A stretch of 33,744 nt of DNA from an uncultured Thiotrichales bacterium (GTDB lineage: Bacteria; Pseudomonadota; Gammaproteobacteria; CAIRSR01), in NCBI GenBank assembly GCA_903824965.1, contig CAIJYR010000138.1, positions 1 to 33,744 of the forward strand, given 5' to 3'. Below, piece after piece: positions 1 to 7,667 of this stretch. Within the stretch, counting starts at the first letter, position 1. Each line of letters begins with the position of its first letter. A program made the position numbers and the translations under genes. The notes below the pieces were generated by a model. That model ran no database searches. It was not told the DNA's origin and was given only the letters and a program-made list of their open reading frames with translations.

Positions 1-42
1 ATCTCGTCCATTTTACTTCCCCATCGGCAACCAATAGATTGA

Positions 43-187
43 TTACTATAAGGCTACATTAATCCATTACCTCTTGGAAGGATTCTGATGGTGGTCATAG
101 GTGGCAACTTGGGTTACTATAAGGCTACATTAATCCATTACCTCTTGGAAGGATTCTGATGGTGGTCATAGGTGGCAACTTGGGTTA
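43..187. repeat. 71-bp tandem duplication (two copies) across a gene start
   Basis: Bases 43-113 are repeated immediately at 114-184, and identity continues to 187, so this is a perfect direct repeat with a 71-nt period. The second copy contains the GTG start and first five codons of the DUF262 gene. In the first copy the same GTG (101) runs into a TAA after ten codons. The period is not a multiple of three, so the copies cannot be read through in one frame. Nothing recognisable lies in bases 1-42. Confidence 0.95.
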
Positions 188-1197
188 GAGAGTATCCTGT
201 GGAGGTGCTGGTCAGTAAGTTTTCAAAGAAAGGAAAGAAAGGAGAGGAGGCAGACGAAGGTGACTTTTTTATTCCAGATTATCAGCGTGAGTTCAGATGG
301 CCACGGGAACGGCAGTCGCGCTTTATCGAATCAGTTCTGATTGGATTACCCGTTCCGTTGTTGTTTGTGGCGGATGTGGCAGGGCAGGATGGGAAGGCAG
401 AGGTTGTAGATGGTGTGCAGAGGATGAGTACCCTGGCCGATTTTATGAACAATGAACTAACGCTCATCGGCCTTGAGATGCTTGATAGCCTGAATGGTTT
501 TACCTTTGCCGACCTCCCAGTAGTTCGCCAACGGCGTTTTGGTCGCCAGACAATTCGGATGATTGAGCTAAGGGAAGGAGTGGACGACGAGGTGCGTCGC
601 AATATTTTTAAGCGTCTTAATAGTGGTGGGCTGAGTCTTAACGATATGGAAATACGCTGGGGAGGATGGGATGGCCCGTTTCTAAGGTTCATCCGTACAT
701 GCTCTGAAAATGACTTGTTTAAGAAACTTGCGCCGATGACAGAGAGCGCAAAGAAACTGCGTGAACCTCAAGAACTAGTCCTTCGGTTCTTCGCCTATTT
801 GAATCGTTATCAGAAGTTTAATCGTAGTGTGATGGATTTTCTGAATGGTTATCTTGAGGATATGGAGAAATTGTTTTGTGGTGAGAGCGGAAAGAAAGTG
901 GAGGAAGAATTGCGGTTAGAATTCGAGCGCATGTTGGTATTTGTTGATCGGTATATCCGCACAGGATTTTCTCAGAGGGTGGGATATACACGAACTCCCC
1001 GTATTCGCTTTGAGGCGATGGCGGTTGGTACTGCACTCGCCTTGCGTGCCAAGCCTGATTTGGTTCCTGTATCTCTGGATTGGTTGGCATCGGATGATTT
1101 CAAGGGTGTTATACGGCCTGACTCAAGTAATTCCGCACAGAAAGTGGCACGCCGTCTTGAGTTTGTTCGTGACAAGCTGCTTGGAACGACGAAATGA
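172..1197 (+). CDS. DUF262 domain protein (ParB/Srx-like, GmrS-type N-terminal domain)
   Basis: This is a 341-residue protein of the DUF262 family. The N-terminal half carries family features: a YPVEVLV start, the FIPDYQREFRW segment (about residues 32-42) and DGVQR followed by MSTLADF (about 80-90), the counterpart of the usual DGQQR nucleotide-binding/nuclease motif. FKRLNSGG (about 145-152) is another conserved block. DUF262 proteins are nucleases or NTPases found in GmrSD-type restriction and other defence islands; the function here is inferred. The GTG at 172 is chosen because TAG sits immediately upstream in frame (169-171) and the protein starts just before the conserved YPVEVLV block. 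The stop overlaps the next gene's ATG by four bases, so the two are probably translated together. The start lies in a 71-bp duplication. Confidence 0.85.
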   Translation: MATWVREYPVEVLVSKFSKKGKKGEEADEGDFFIPDYQREFRWPRERQSRFIESVLIGLPVPLLFVADVAGQDGKAEVVDGVQRMSTLADFMNNELTLIGLEMLDSLNGFTFADLPVVRQRRFGRQTIRMIELREGVDDEVRRNIFKRLNSGGLSLNDMEIRWGGWDGPFLRFIRTCSENDLFKKLAPMTESAKKLREPQELVLRFFAYLNRYQKFNRSVMDFLNGYLEDMEKLFCGESGKKVEEELRLEFERMLVFVDRYIRTGFSQRVGYTRTPRIRFEAMAVGTALALRAKPDLVPVSLDWLASDDFKGVIRPDSSNSAQKVARRLEFVRDKLLGTTK

Positions 1198-1910
1198 CGG
1201 ATGCTCTTCGCATTTTTCGTGAACGGGTGGCCGAAATGGAGGCGTATTGTGCTTTTATTCAAGATGTTGAGAAAGGATGTATATTGCTGCACGACAAGGA
1301 TGGTGTACTTGCGTATACTACTGCAGATCAGAGCAGTCTGCTGATTACCTCCAAGGCCCATCTCTTTCTGTTGTTGTATAACCTAATGGAATCTAGTGTA
1401 GACAATGGGATCAGAGAAATTCTCGATCAGTTGATTGACCGACGTGTTGCTTTTGATAAGTGCTGCGATAATATCCGTCGCTTTCTCGTTTTCTGTCTTG
1501 GGAAGCAGAATCTTGGAAAGAGGGACCGCCTAGAAAAAGTCATCTTGGGAGATCATGAAATTACTCGTGACGTAATTTATTGTGACGTAATTTATAAACG
1601 TTCCAAGAATGCTAACAAGTGGATAACCAACATTCCAATATCTTCTGGAAATGTAACGAAAGAAACAATAGTAAAGCTTTCAGATAATTACGGATTTTCT
1701 GCTCCAGGTGTAGACGGACAATATCTAAGTACTGTGACGGATATTCGGAATGACCTCGCTCACGGGAATAGATCATTCTCGGAAGTAGGGCGAGACTACA
1801 CCATAGAACGAATTTTTGAAATAAAGGCAAATGTCATTGCATATCTCGATGCACTGCTGACCAATATTGCCAAGTATATTCAGGAACAACAATATCTTGC
1901 TACACCATAG
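1194..1910 (+). CDS. HEPN-like nuclease, MAE_28990/MAE_18760 type, partner of the DUF262 gene
   Basis: A 238-residue all-helical protein. Near the C-terminus (about residues 183-190) it carries RNDLAHG, which fits the R-x4-6-H motif that forms the RNase active site of HEPN domains. The preceding region has helices typical of this family (HLFLLLYNLMESSV at about 55-70). HEPN proteins of this group are often encoded next to DUF262 proteins in defence or toxin-antitoxin-like modules. The gene starts at the ATG of an ATGA overlap with the DUF262 stop, which indicates one operon and probably a two-component complex. Internally it is AT-richer than the nearby housekeeping genes, consistent with horizontal transfer. 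The nuclease assignment rests on the motif and the neighbour; the target is unknown. Confidence 0.75.
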   Translation: MTDALRIFRERVAEMEAYCAFIQDVEKGCILLHDKDGVLAYTTADQSSLLITSKAHLFLLLYNLMESSVDNGIREILDQLIDRRVAFDKCCDNIRRFLVFCLGKQNLGKRDRLEKVILGDHEITRDVIYCDVIYKRSKNANKWITNIPISSGNVTKETIVKLSDNYGFSAPGVDGQYLSTVTDIRNDLAHGNRSFSEVGRDYTIERIFEIKANVIAYLDALLTNIAKYIQEQQYLATP

Positions 1911-1984
1911 GACTGTTTTTTCCGACTCCGCGTACTGCTTCCCTGATAATTCCGCTGCCCATTGCCATGGGGAGGTTTAGTGCG

Positions 1985-2345
1985 GCACCGTGCAATTGCC
2001 CAAGGGGATGACAGGAGACGGTTGTGGATAGCCGTCTTTTCGTCCGTATTAAAGCTGCCGATCTTTCCAGGCTTATCAGCCCTTACGGGCCTAGTGACAC
2101 ACACCGTTCAGTTGTGATCGGTGTGGTTCCCCTCGCTGCCATGTTGCAACGCAGCGTATTGCAGCAAACCGTTTCGTAGTTACCCGAACCTTGTCTGTGC
2201 CTCTGCCGCCCTCAGCACGTGGAGTTGAGGAAGTGCCCCAAGGGACAAGTTTTGTACTTCGTTGTAACGTAGCCACGATGCTCTGTGGCTTAGGCTGGTC
2301 AACCCCATGGATCAGTCTCACAGCACCACCCGCCTGAAGGCGGGG
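1985..2345 (-). ncRNA. Candidate structured RNA, HEARO/omega-RNA-like element remnant
   Basis: No gene is supported between 1911 and 2376, but the minus strand is unusually rich in short hairpins. They are CCCGCC/GGCGGG (2329-2344), AGCCAC/GTGGCT (2271-2290), CCTCA/TGAGG (2210-2230), TGCAA/TTGCA (2145-2163), CACACCG/CGGTGTG (2100-2125), GCCC-GTAA-GGGC (2079-2090) and AGACGG/CCGTCT (2016-2037). The last 110 nt (about 2108 down to 1998) match 6984-7085 on the plus strand, with pairing kept in the last two hairpins. The size, the multi-hairpin layout and the terminal CATCCCC resemble RNAs of IscB/TnpB (IS200/IS605-type) elements; that identification is an inference from memory of the family. No iscB or tnpB reading frame follows it, so it would be a solitary copy. 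Bases 1911-1984 show nothing recognisable. Confidence 0.45.
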
Positions 2346-2376
2346 TGGGTGACGGTCTGCTTGCACGTCGCTCGGA

Positions 2377-2718
2377 TCATCGAGCCGACTCACCACCCGT
2401 CAGTGCATTGAGGTTGCGCATCACCAATTCTTGCCCAAACACCCCGCCCAGCACAGCACTCAAAAGGGTCAGCGGCAGCGACAGTCCAGCACCGCTCTCC
2501 ATGGCATCTGCAAAGGCCGCACCCTCGTACATCATGCTGCTAGCGGACAGCACCCCAATGGCACCACTCGCCAACACAACCCCAAGTAAGCCACCGCCTA
2601 CCATGGACAATGTTTTGTGCAGATCAGGATTCTCACCACTTTCTCTGGCGGTGGTAGCACCCAATGCAGGCAGGCTGCACACCAAACCCAATACGATGAT
2701 CGCAAGCATTTTTTTCAT
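2377..2718 (-). CDS. Small exported or membrane protein, glycine-rich, unknown function
   Basis: A 113-residue protein starting MKKMLAII with a clear signal peptide (hydrophobic core to about residue 18, cleavage likely after ALGA). GGGLLGVVLASGAIGVLS (about 38-55) is a glycine-spaced hydrophobic segment, and a second hydrophobic stretch (LSLPLTLLSAVLGGVFG) lies near residues 79-95, so the mature protein may span or pack into a membrane. The ATG at 2718 is preceded by GGGAGA five to six bases upstream, which favours it over the longer frame starting at 2775. It is divergent from the PP0621-like gene. I do not recognise the family. Confidence 0.6.
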   Translation of the reverse strand: MKKMLAIIVLGLVCSLPALGATTARESGENPDLHKTLSMVGGGLLGVVLASGAIGVLSASSMMYEGAAFADAMESGAGLSLPLTLLSAVLGGVFGQELVMRNLNALTGGESAR

Positions 2719-2751
2719 ACGGTCTCCCGGAGTTTTTTTGTGTACGTATGG

Positions 2752-2808
2752 TTGGTTTTTCGGTTCAAATTCCAATACAGTATCCTACGATGATGGACTT
2801 GTCGTAGG
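2752..2808 (+). promoter_or_regulatory. Possible promoter with adjacent inverted repeat between divergent genes
   Basis: TTGGTT (2752-2757) and TACAGT (2776-2781) are separated by 18 nt and form a weak sigma70-like pair pointing toward the PP0621/pilS genes. Directly downstream, CCTACGA (2784-2790) and TCGTAGG (2802-2808) form a perfect 7-bp inverted repeat with an 11-nt spacer. It is placed where an operator over the transcription start would lie, or it could form a leader hairpin. There is no experimental or comparative support. Confidence 0.25.
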
Positions 2809-2897
2809 CGATGTGTCAAGTCCTACCTTGTATGTCAACTTCTACTGCCCCACACGACCCAACAGACCGTGCCTGGGTGTTTGTGCTGCCTGGTGCA

Positions 2898-3122
2898 ATG
2901 ACTCTACTACGTCTATTGATTTTGATAGTGGCTGGATGGCTGGTGTGGCGGTTGGTGCGGGGTTGGTTACGCAGCAAACGCCACCGTCCACCCTCCCCGC
3001 CCTTCACCCACATGGTACGCTGTATTCACTGCGGAATGCACCTGCCACAACGGGATGCTTTGAAAAAAGGGGATCTTTGGTACTGCAGTCGTGCGCACCG
3101 AGATGCACAAAACGATGACTGA
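2898..3122 (+). CDS. PP0621-like small membrane protein with zinc-ribbon-like Cys/His motif
   Basis: A 74-residue protein: one N-terminal transmembrane helix (LLRLLILIVAGWLVWRLV), a basic stretch, then CIHCGMHLP with a distal YCSRAHRD. This Cys-x2-Cys plus Cys-x3-His arrangement probably binds zinc. Small proteins of this type (PP0621 family) are known from gammaproteobacteria, and I place it there by motif. I chose the ATG at 2898 because the helix follows immediately, as in the family. Upstream in-frame ATGs at 2811 and 2832 would add up to 29 residues and cannot be excluded. The stop overlaps the start of the PilS-like kinase (ATGACTGA at 3115-3122), so the two genes are coupled. Function is unknown. 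Confidence 0.65.
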   Translation: MTLLRLLILIVAGWLVWRLVRGWLRSKRHRPPSPPFTHMVRCIHCGMHLPQRDALKKGDLWYCSRAHRDAQNDD

Positions 3123-4740
3123 CGGTAGGACGGAAACAAGGCAGCAGACCCAGGCATGGCGTGCATTGCGCTTTTTTAATTACTACCGCATCACCTTGTC
3201 CATTTTTCTTACCATTCTTGGTGCTTCGCCTTACCCCACACAGACCATTGGAAGCGACAATCCGTTGCTGTTCCTGCTGGTCAGTAGTGGCTATCTACTC
3301 TTCTCCTTCGCAAGTGCGTTTACGCTGTATCGACAGCGACCTACGATCACAAGCCAGGTACAACTACAATCTCTAGGCGATGTGGTTGCACTTACCCTTT
3401 TGATACACGCAAGCGGTGGGCTTTCGAGTGGCCTAGGGATTTTGTTGGCGGTCGCGGTCGCGGGAGATGCCCTCCTCATGGAGGGACGGTTGGCCTATCT
3501 ACTCGCCGCAAGTGCGACCTTAGCCGTGCTCACCGAGCAAAGCATCCGTGAACTGATGGGATTCGTGAAGGGATCCAGCTACACAGAAGCCGGATTGCTC
3601 GGCACGGGGCTTTTTGCGACGGCTGTACTGGCCCGCTTGCTTGCCCAGCGGGTGCTGGAAAGCGAGGCTTTGGCACATCGCCGTGGGATCGATCTGGCCG
3701 ATCTCACTGAGCTCAACGCACACATCATCCAGCAAATGGATGCGGGTGTGATGGTCGTGACGGCGAGTGGCCATGTGCGCCTTCTGAACACGGCGGCCTG
3801 GAATCTCTTGGGCATGCCCGTGCACACCACCCAACGAAATCTCTACTACTTGTGTCCCGAACTCGCACAACAAGTGAAACGTTGGCACACCGATCCTGGC
3901 ATGGAACCCGTTGTTTTTCGACCTATTCCCGAGGGCAACGAGGTGCTGCCACGTTTTTCTGCTTTGATCCAAACCGCTGGCACAGAGCTCTTGATCACCC
4001 TAGAAGATGCCTCCGCCCTCGCAGAACAGGCACAACAGATGAAACTCGCTGCGTTGGGGCGGCTAACGGCCAGTATCGCCCACGAAATACGCAATCCCTT
4101 GGGTGCAGTAAGCCACGCGGCGCAGTTGTTGGAGGAAGCACACGAATTAGAGGATGCCAACCGTCGTCTCACCCGCATCATTTGCGATCAAACACGGCGA
4201 CTGAACAGTATCATTGAAAATGTTCTGTTTCTCTCACGACGAGAACTGGCCTGCTTGGAAAACATTCCGCTCGCACCTCTCCTTGAAGAAACCGTGGCAA
4301 GCCTGCGATCTTCACCAGGTTTCGCAAGCAGCACCATCATCACTGTTTCCATCGTACCTCAGGGTCTCACGGTTCGTTTTGACATGTTGCAAATTCGCCA
4401 AGTGCTCGACAACCTCTGTCATAATGCACTGCGCCACGCCCATCGCAACGATACGACACTCCACCTCCGCCTAGAAGCGGCCACCACCCCAGAGGGTGCC
4501 TGGCTGGATGTGTCCGACAATGGGCCTGGGGTACCCAGAGAGGCAGTACACCAGATTTTTGAGCCATTTTTTACCACCCGACGCGATGGCACCGGATTGG
4601 GCCTGTACCTGGCACGCGAACTGTGTGAGGCCAACTTAGCACGCCTTACGTATTTGACCCTCCCAGACGGGGGGAGTCGTTTCCGCATCCGGTTTGCACG
4701 GAACCTTGGCAAAGGCATCACACTTGCGTCTGAAACGTGA
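3115..4740 (+). CDS. pilS: PilS-like two-component sensor histidine kinase
   Basis: A 541-residue membrane histidine kinase. Residues of about 15-180 contain several hydrophobic segments, matching the multi-helix membrane domain of PilS. A PAS-like region follows (about 200-290; MDAGVMVVTASGHVRLLN). Next is a HisKA domain with phospho-acceptor His323 in SIAHEIRNPLG, then an HATPase_c domain with the N box (LDNLCHNALRHA), DNGPGVP, the F box FEPFFTT and the GTGLGLYLAREL G box. All catalytic motifs are intact. PilS normally senses pilin levels in the inner membrane and phosphorylates PilR to control sigma54-dependent pilA. No pilR follows here; the next gene is a LysM protein, so the partner regulator is elsewhere. 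Starts at GTG 3091 or ATG 3103 are possible alternatives; 3115 overlaps the upstream stop. Confidence 0.85.
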   Translation: MTDGRTETRQQTQAWRALRFFNYYRITLSIFLTILGASPYPTQTIGSDNPLLFLLVSSGYLLFSFASAFTLYRQRPTITSQVQLQSLGDVVALTLLIHASGGLSSGLGILLAVAVAGDALLMEGRLAYLLAASATLAVLTEQSIRELMGFVKGSSYTEAGLLGTGLFATAVLARLLAQRVLESEALAHRRGIDLADLTELNAHIIQQMDAGVMVVTASGHVRLLNTAAWNLLGMPVHTTQRNLYYLCPELAQQVKRWHTDPGMEPVVFRPIPEGNEVLPRFSALIQTAGTELLITLEDASALAEQAQQMKLAALGRLTASIAHEIRNPLGAVSHAAQLLEEAHELEDANRRLTRIICDQTRRLNSIIENVLFLSRRELACLENIPLAPLLEETVASLRSSPGFASSTIITVSIVPQGLTVRFDMLQIRQVLDNLCHNALRHAHRNDTTLHLRLEAATTPEGAWLDVSDNGPGVPREAVHQIFEPFFTTRRDGTGLGLYLARELCEANLARLTYLTLPDGGSRFRIRFARNLGKGITLASET

Positions 4741-4775
4741 TATTTTCTCTGCAATGGCCACTCATGGGATTCACG

Positions 4776-5831
4776 ATGTTCACACGACTGATCGGCATCC
4801 TCCTCTTGACCACCCTGCTTATGCCCGCATCAGCCGAGGTGGAACTCAACCCACAACGCCCTGAACGCTACGTGGTGGTATCGGGTGACACGCTCTGGGA
4901 CATCGCGGGAAAATTCATTACCTATCCTTGGTTGTGGACGGAGCTGTGGCATGCCAATCCGCAGATCGAAAACCCCAATTTTATTTATCCAGGAGATATC
5001 ATTACCCTTCGGATAGTCAATGGCCAACCCCTGCCAGAGATCACGCGTGGCGGTGCCGTGACCAAGATATCCCCTGTGGGAGTCGTAAAACTCTGGCCAA
5101 CCATCCGAAAGAGTCCCTTGGTCGAACCCGTTCCGACGATTCCGCTGGATGCCATTCAGTCCTTTTTGTCCCAAACACGGGTCTCTTCGGTAGACGAGCT
5201 AGAACATGCAGCCTATGTCATTGGCCAAACCGACCACCGTCTTGCCTCGGTCACAGGGGATTCCATTTATGTACGCGGTCTCACGTCTAGCACCGTCACC
5301 CACTATGGCGTCTATCGAGCAGGACGTACCTATGAACGCCCCCTCAACGACAAGCCACCCGTACTGTTGGGGATGGAAGCGACCTTTATCGGAGAGGTGG
5401 AGTTGCAACATGCGGGTGATCCGGCCACCTTGTTGGTCACACGTTCCGTGACCGAAATGCTCGCAGGAGATCGTCTGCTGCCCAATGCGTTGGCGTCCTT
5501 TAATAGCAATTTTATGCCCCATCTGCCTTCGACCCCCATAGAAGGGCACATCATCCAGGTACTAGGGGGAGTCTCTAACGTCACGCGCCTCCAGTCGGTT
5601 GTGATCGATCGGGGAAAAGAAGATGGCTTGGAGGTGGGTCATGTGCTGGTGATCGATCACGCAGGGGGTACGGTGGACGATCCCTTCGCGCACAAAACGA
5701 CTGTGCTACCACCAGAGGTTGCTGGAACCCTCATGATCTTTAGAGTTTTTGATCGGGTCAGTTATGCGTTGGTGTTAGAGGAACGAAAGGCCATGTCTGT
5801 GCTCGACGTCGTACACACCCCCAAGCCCTAA
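4776..5831 (+). CDS. Exported LysM peptidoglycan-binding protein
   Basis: A 351-residue protein with an N-terminal signal peptide (MFTRLIGILLLTTLLMPASA) and one LysM domain at about residues 30-85: YVVVSGDTLWDIAGKF, then WHANPQIENPNFIYPGDIITL. The remaining 250 residues have no domain I recognise. LysM domains bind peptidoglycan, so the protein should sit in the periplasm. A LysM gene next to dprA, smg and topA is a common gammaproteobacterial arrangement. A GTG at 4737 overlaps the kinase stop (GTGA) and would add 13 residues before the signal peptide. I chose 4776 because it gives a normal signal-peptide n-region. dprA begins 17 bp downstream, so they may be co-transcribed. Confidence 0.85.
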   Translation: MFTRLIGILLLTTLLMPASAEVELNPQRPERYVVVSGDTLWDIAGKFITYPWLWTELWHANPQIENPNFIYPGDIITLRIVNGQPLPEITRGGAVTKISPVGVVKLWPTIRKSPLVEPVPTIPLDAIQSFLSQTRVSSVDELEHAAYVIGQTDHRLASVTGDSIYVRGLTSSTVTHYGVYRAGRTYERPLNDKPPVLLGMEATFIGEVELQHAGDPATLLVTRSVTEMLAGDRLLPNALASFNSNFMPHLPSTPIEGHIIQVLGGVSNVTRLQSVVIDRGKEDGLEVGHVLVIDHAGGTVDDPFAHKTTVLPPEVAGTLMIFRVFDRVSYALVLEERKAMSVLDVVHTPKP

Positions 5832-5848
5832 CCGAGCGCATTCACGAC

Positions 5849-6985
5849 ATGCTGCCACCGATGCCGGAGGATGAGTTGCGTTGTGCATTGGTTTTGCACA
5901 GGACTTCTGGCATTGGGCCTGTATTGTACAAGGAACTCATGGCGCATTTTGGTACAGCGGAGGCGGTTCTTGCCGCTGCACCGAGCTTAAGGCCAAGAGG
6001 ACGTTTGACAGCGGCTATCCTTGCATCCCTCACAGCGCCCACATGGAGTGCAGTGGATGCCGATATTGCTTGGGGAGCGCGGCCAGGGTACGCGGTGATG
6101 GAACTTCGTGATCCTCGGTATCCATATCGCCTTGCCCAAATCCCCGATCCGCCGCCGATTCTCTTTGTACGCGGTGATTGTGCCATCCTCAATCGCCGCC
6201 AAATCGCCATTGTAGGCAGCCGTAATCCGAGTACGACGGGACGCGATACCGCACGGATGTTGGCGCGAGACTTGGCAGCACAAGGGGTAGTGATCACGAG
6301 TGGGCTTGCGTATGGCATTGACAGCGCAGGACATGAAGGCGCACTGGAAGCAGAGAATGGGGTTACGGTGGCGGTGGCGGCGACGGGTCTTGACCGTGTG
6401 TACCCTCCTCAACATCGCGAACTCGCACACCGCATCTTAGAGCGAGGTGCGCTGGTCTCGGAGTACCCCCCCGGAACAGCACCTTTGGCTGCCCATTTTC
6501 TACGCCGCAACCGCATCATCAGTGGATTGAGTCTGGGAACCTTGGTTGTAGAAGCGGCACTGGATAGCGGGAGTCTTACGACTGCACAGTGTGCTTTGGA
6601 TCAAAACCGAGACGTGTTTTCTGTCCCGGGGTCGATCTACAACCCTCTGGCACGAGGATGCCACGCGCTTTTGCGGCAAGGAGCCTTTTTGGTGGAAACC
6701 AGCCAGGATATCTTGCGGCACATCACGCCACACGGCACGGGGACGACTGTAGGCAGTGTCATCAAAACAGAAGATAGTTTGGACAGCGATTACCAAAAAC
6801 TGCTGGCGTGCTTTGGGTACGATCCAGTGCCTATTGATGCTTTGGTGGAACAGAGCGGATTGACGCCAGCTGTGGTTTCCTCCATGCTCACCATCTTGGA
6901 ACTTCGGGGACTGGTTGTTGGTCAACCAGGGGGTCTCTACACACGTGCCACGTCAACCCCCCCCACCTTGGGCAGGAATATTTGA
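5849..6985 (+). CDS. dprA: DNA-processing protein DprA (Smf)
   Basis: DprA loads RecA onto incoming single-stranded DNA during natural transformation and protects it in the cytoplasm. The 378-residue protein has the expected order. An N-terminal helical (SAM-like) region comes first. The Rossmann-like core follows with IAIVGSRNPSTTGRDTA (about 115-131), SGLAYGIDSAGHEGAL (about 151-166), SEYPPGT, FLRRNRIISGLS and the conserved VVEAALDSGSLTTA. A C-terminal winged-helix region (about 310-365) ends LRGLVVGQPGGLYTR. A 12-residue tail follows, and the stop codon falls exactly where the 6984-7115 repeat element begins, so the 3' end of the gene may have been set by that insertion. All conserved core motifs are present and the gene should be functional. 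Confidence 0.95.
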   Translation: MLPPMPEDELRCALVLHRTSGIGPVLYKELMAHFGTAEAVLAAAPSLRPRGRLTAAILASLTAPTWSAVDADIAWGARPGYAVMELRDPRYPYRLAQIPDPPPILFVRGDCAILNRRQIAIVGSRNPSTTGRDTARMLARDLAAQGVVITSGLAYGIDSAGHEGALEAENGVTVAVAATGLDRVYPPQHRELAHRILERGALVSEYPPGTAPLAAHFLRRNRIISGLSLGTLVVEAALDSGSLTTAQCALDQNRDVFSVPGSIYNPLARGCHALLRQGAFLVETSQDILRHITPHGTGTTVGSVIKTEDSLDSDYQKLLACFGYDPVPIDALVEQSGLTPAVVSSMLTILELRGLVVGQPGGLYTRATSTPPTLGRNI

Positions 6986-7115
6986 TCGGTGTGCATCACT
7001 TGGGCTTGTAAGGGCTGATAGCCGGGAAAGACCGGTACCTTTAAACAGATAAACAGACGGCTACCTAAAACCGTTTCCTTTCATCCCCATCCTGAAGGGC
7101 AGAGTTTCTCGGAGA
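6984..7115 (+). ncRNA. Second, shorter copy of the structured element (3' part), between dprA and smg
   Basis: The 135-bp gap between dprA and smg is almost filled by a sequence that aligns over about 100 nt with the reverse complement of about 1998-2108. Shared blocks include AAGGGCTGATA, GAAAGA, AGACGGCTA and TTTCATCCCC/GTCATCCCC. Hairpins are retained despite substitutions: GCTT-GTAA-GGGC (7004-7015) pairs by G-U wobble where the other copy has GCCC-GTAA-GGGC, and AGACGG/CCGTTT (7055-7076) keeps pairing with one G-U. It ends just before the smg Shine-Dalgarno (GGAG), so it would also be part of the smg leader. It may be a mobile-element end, an omega-RNA remnant or a small RNA; the identity is inferred. 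Confidence 0.45.
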
Positions 7116-7120
7116 CACTG

Positions 7121-7591
7121 ATGAAAGAGACAGTCCTGGATGTGCTCATGTACCTTTTTGACAATTATATGGAATCGGATATAGAACTAAGTGCGGATGA
7201 GGAATCCTTGCAGAGACAGCTTATGGAGGCGGGTTTTTCCGAAATCGAGATCGGAAAAGCCTTTTCGTGGCTTGAGGGCCTTGCTGAGCAACAGGGTGCT
7301 TTACCCATCGATCCGAATTGCTCCTTGCGCGTTTACACGAACCGTGAGCTAGAGCGTTTGAGCGTGGAGGGTCGCGGGTTTCTGTTGTTCTTGGAACAGA
7401 TCGGGGTACTCGATCCAGCCACCCGAGAGTTGACCATTGATCGGGTGATGGCACTGGAGACCGATGACATTGACCTAGATCACTTAAAATGGGTGGTGCT
7501 CATGGTCTTGTTCAACCAACCAGGACACGAAGCAGCCCTCGCGTGGATGGAAGATCTCGTGTTTAATACCGCTCAGGAATATCTCCATTGA
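7121..7591 (+). CDS. smg: Smg family protein (DUF494)
   Basis: A 156-residue cytoplasmic protein of the Smg/DUF494 family, recognised by the N-terminal block VLDVLMYLFDNYM, the central LEGLAEQQG segment and its position between dprA and topA. The family is widespread in beta- and gammaproteobacteria; its molecular function is not established. The ATG at 7121 has GGAG six bases upstream. The length is normal for the family. The leader upstream contains the repeat element described at 6984-7115. Confidence 0.92.
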   Translation: MKETVLDVLMYLFDNYMESDIELSADEESLQRQLMEAGFSEIEIGKAFSWLEGLAEQQGALPIDPNCSLRVYTNRELERLSVEGRGFLLFLEQIGVLDPATRELTIDRVMALETDDIDLDHLKWVVLMVLFNQPGHEAALAWMEDLVFNTAQEYLH

Positions 7592-7667
7592 TGGCCCCAT
7601 GCCTGCCTTCGGTGGGCCTGTGCGTGCTATAAACCACTCGTCATTTTTTCTCTTTCCAAAAAGATCA

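Noticed and set aside
2091-2396. Open frame of 101 codons on the minus strand over the structured element
   Set aside because: The sequence is Arg/Gln/Thr-rich without domain features, and the region is better explained by RNA hairpins shared with 6984-7115.
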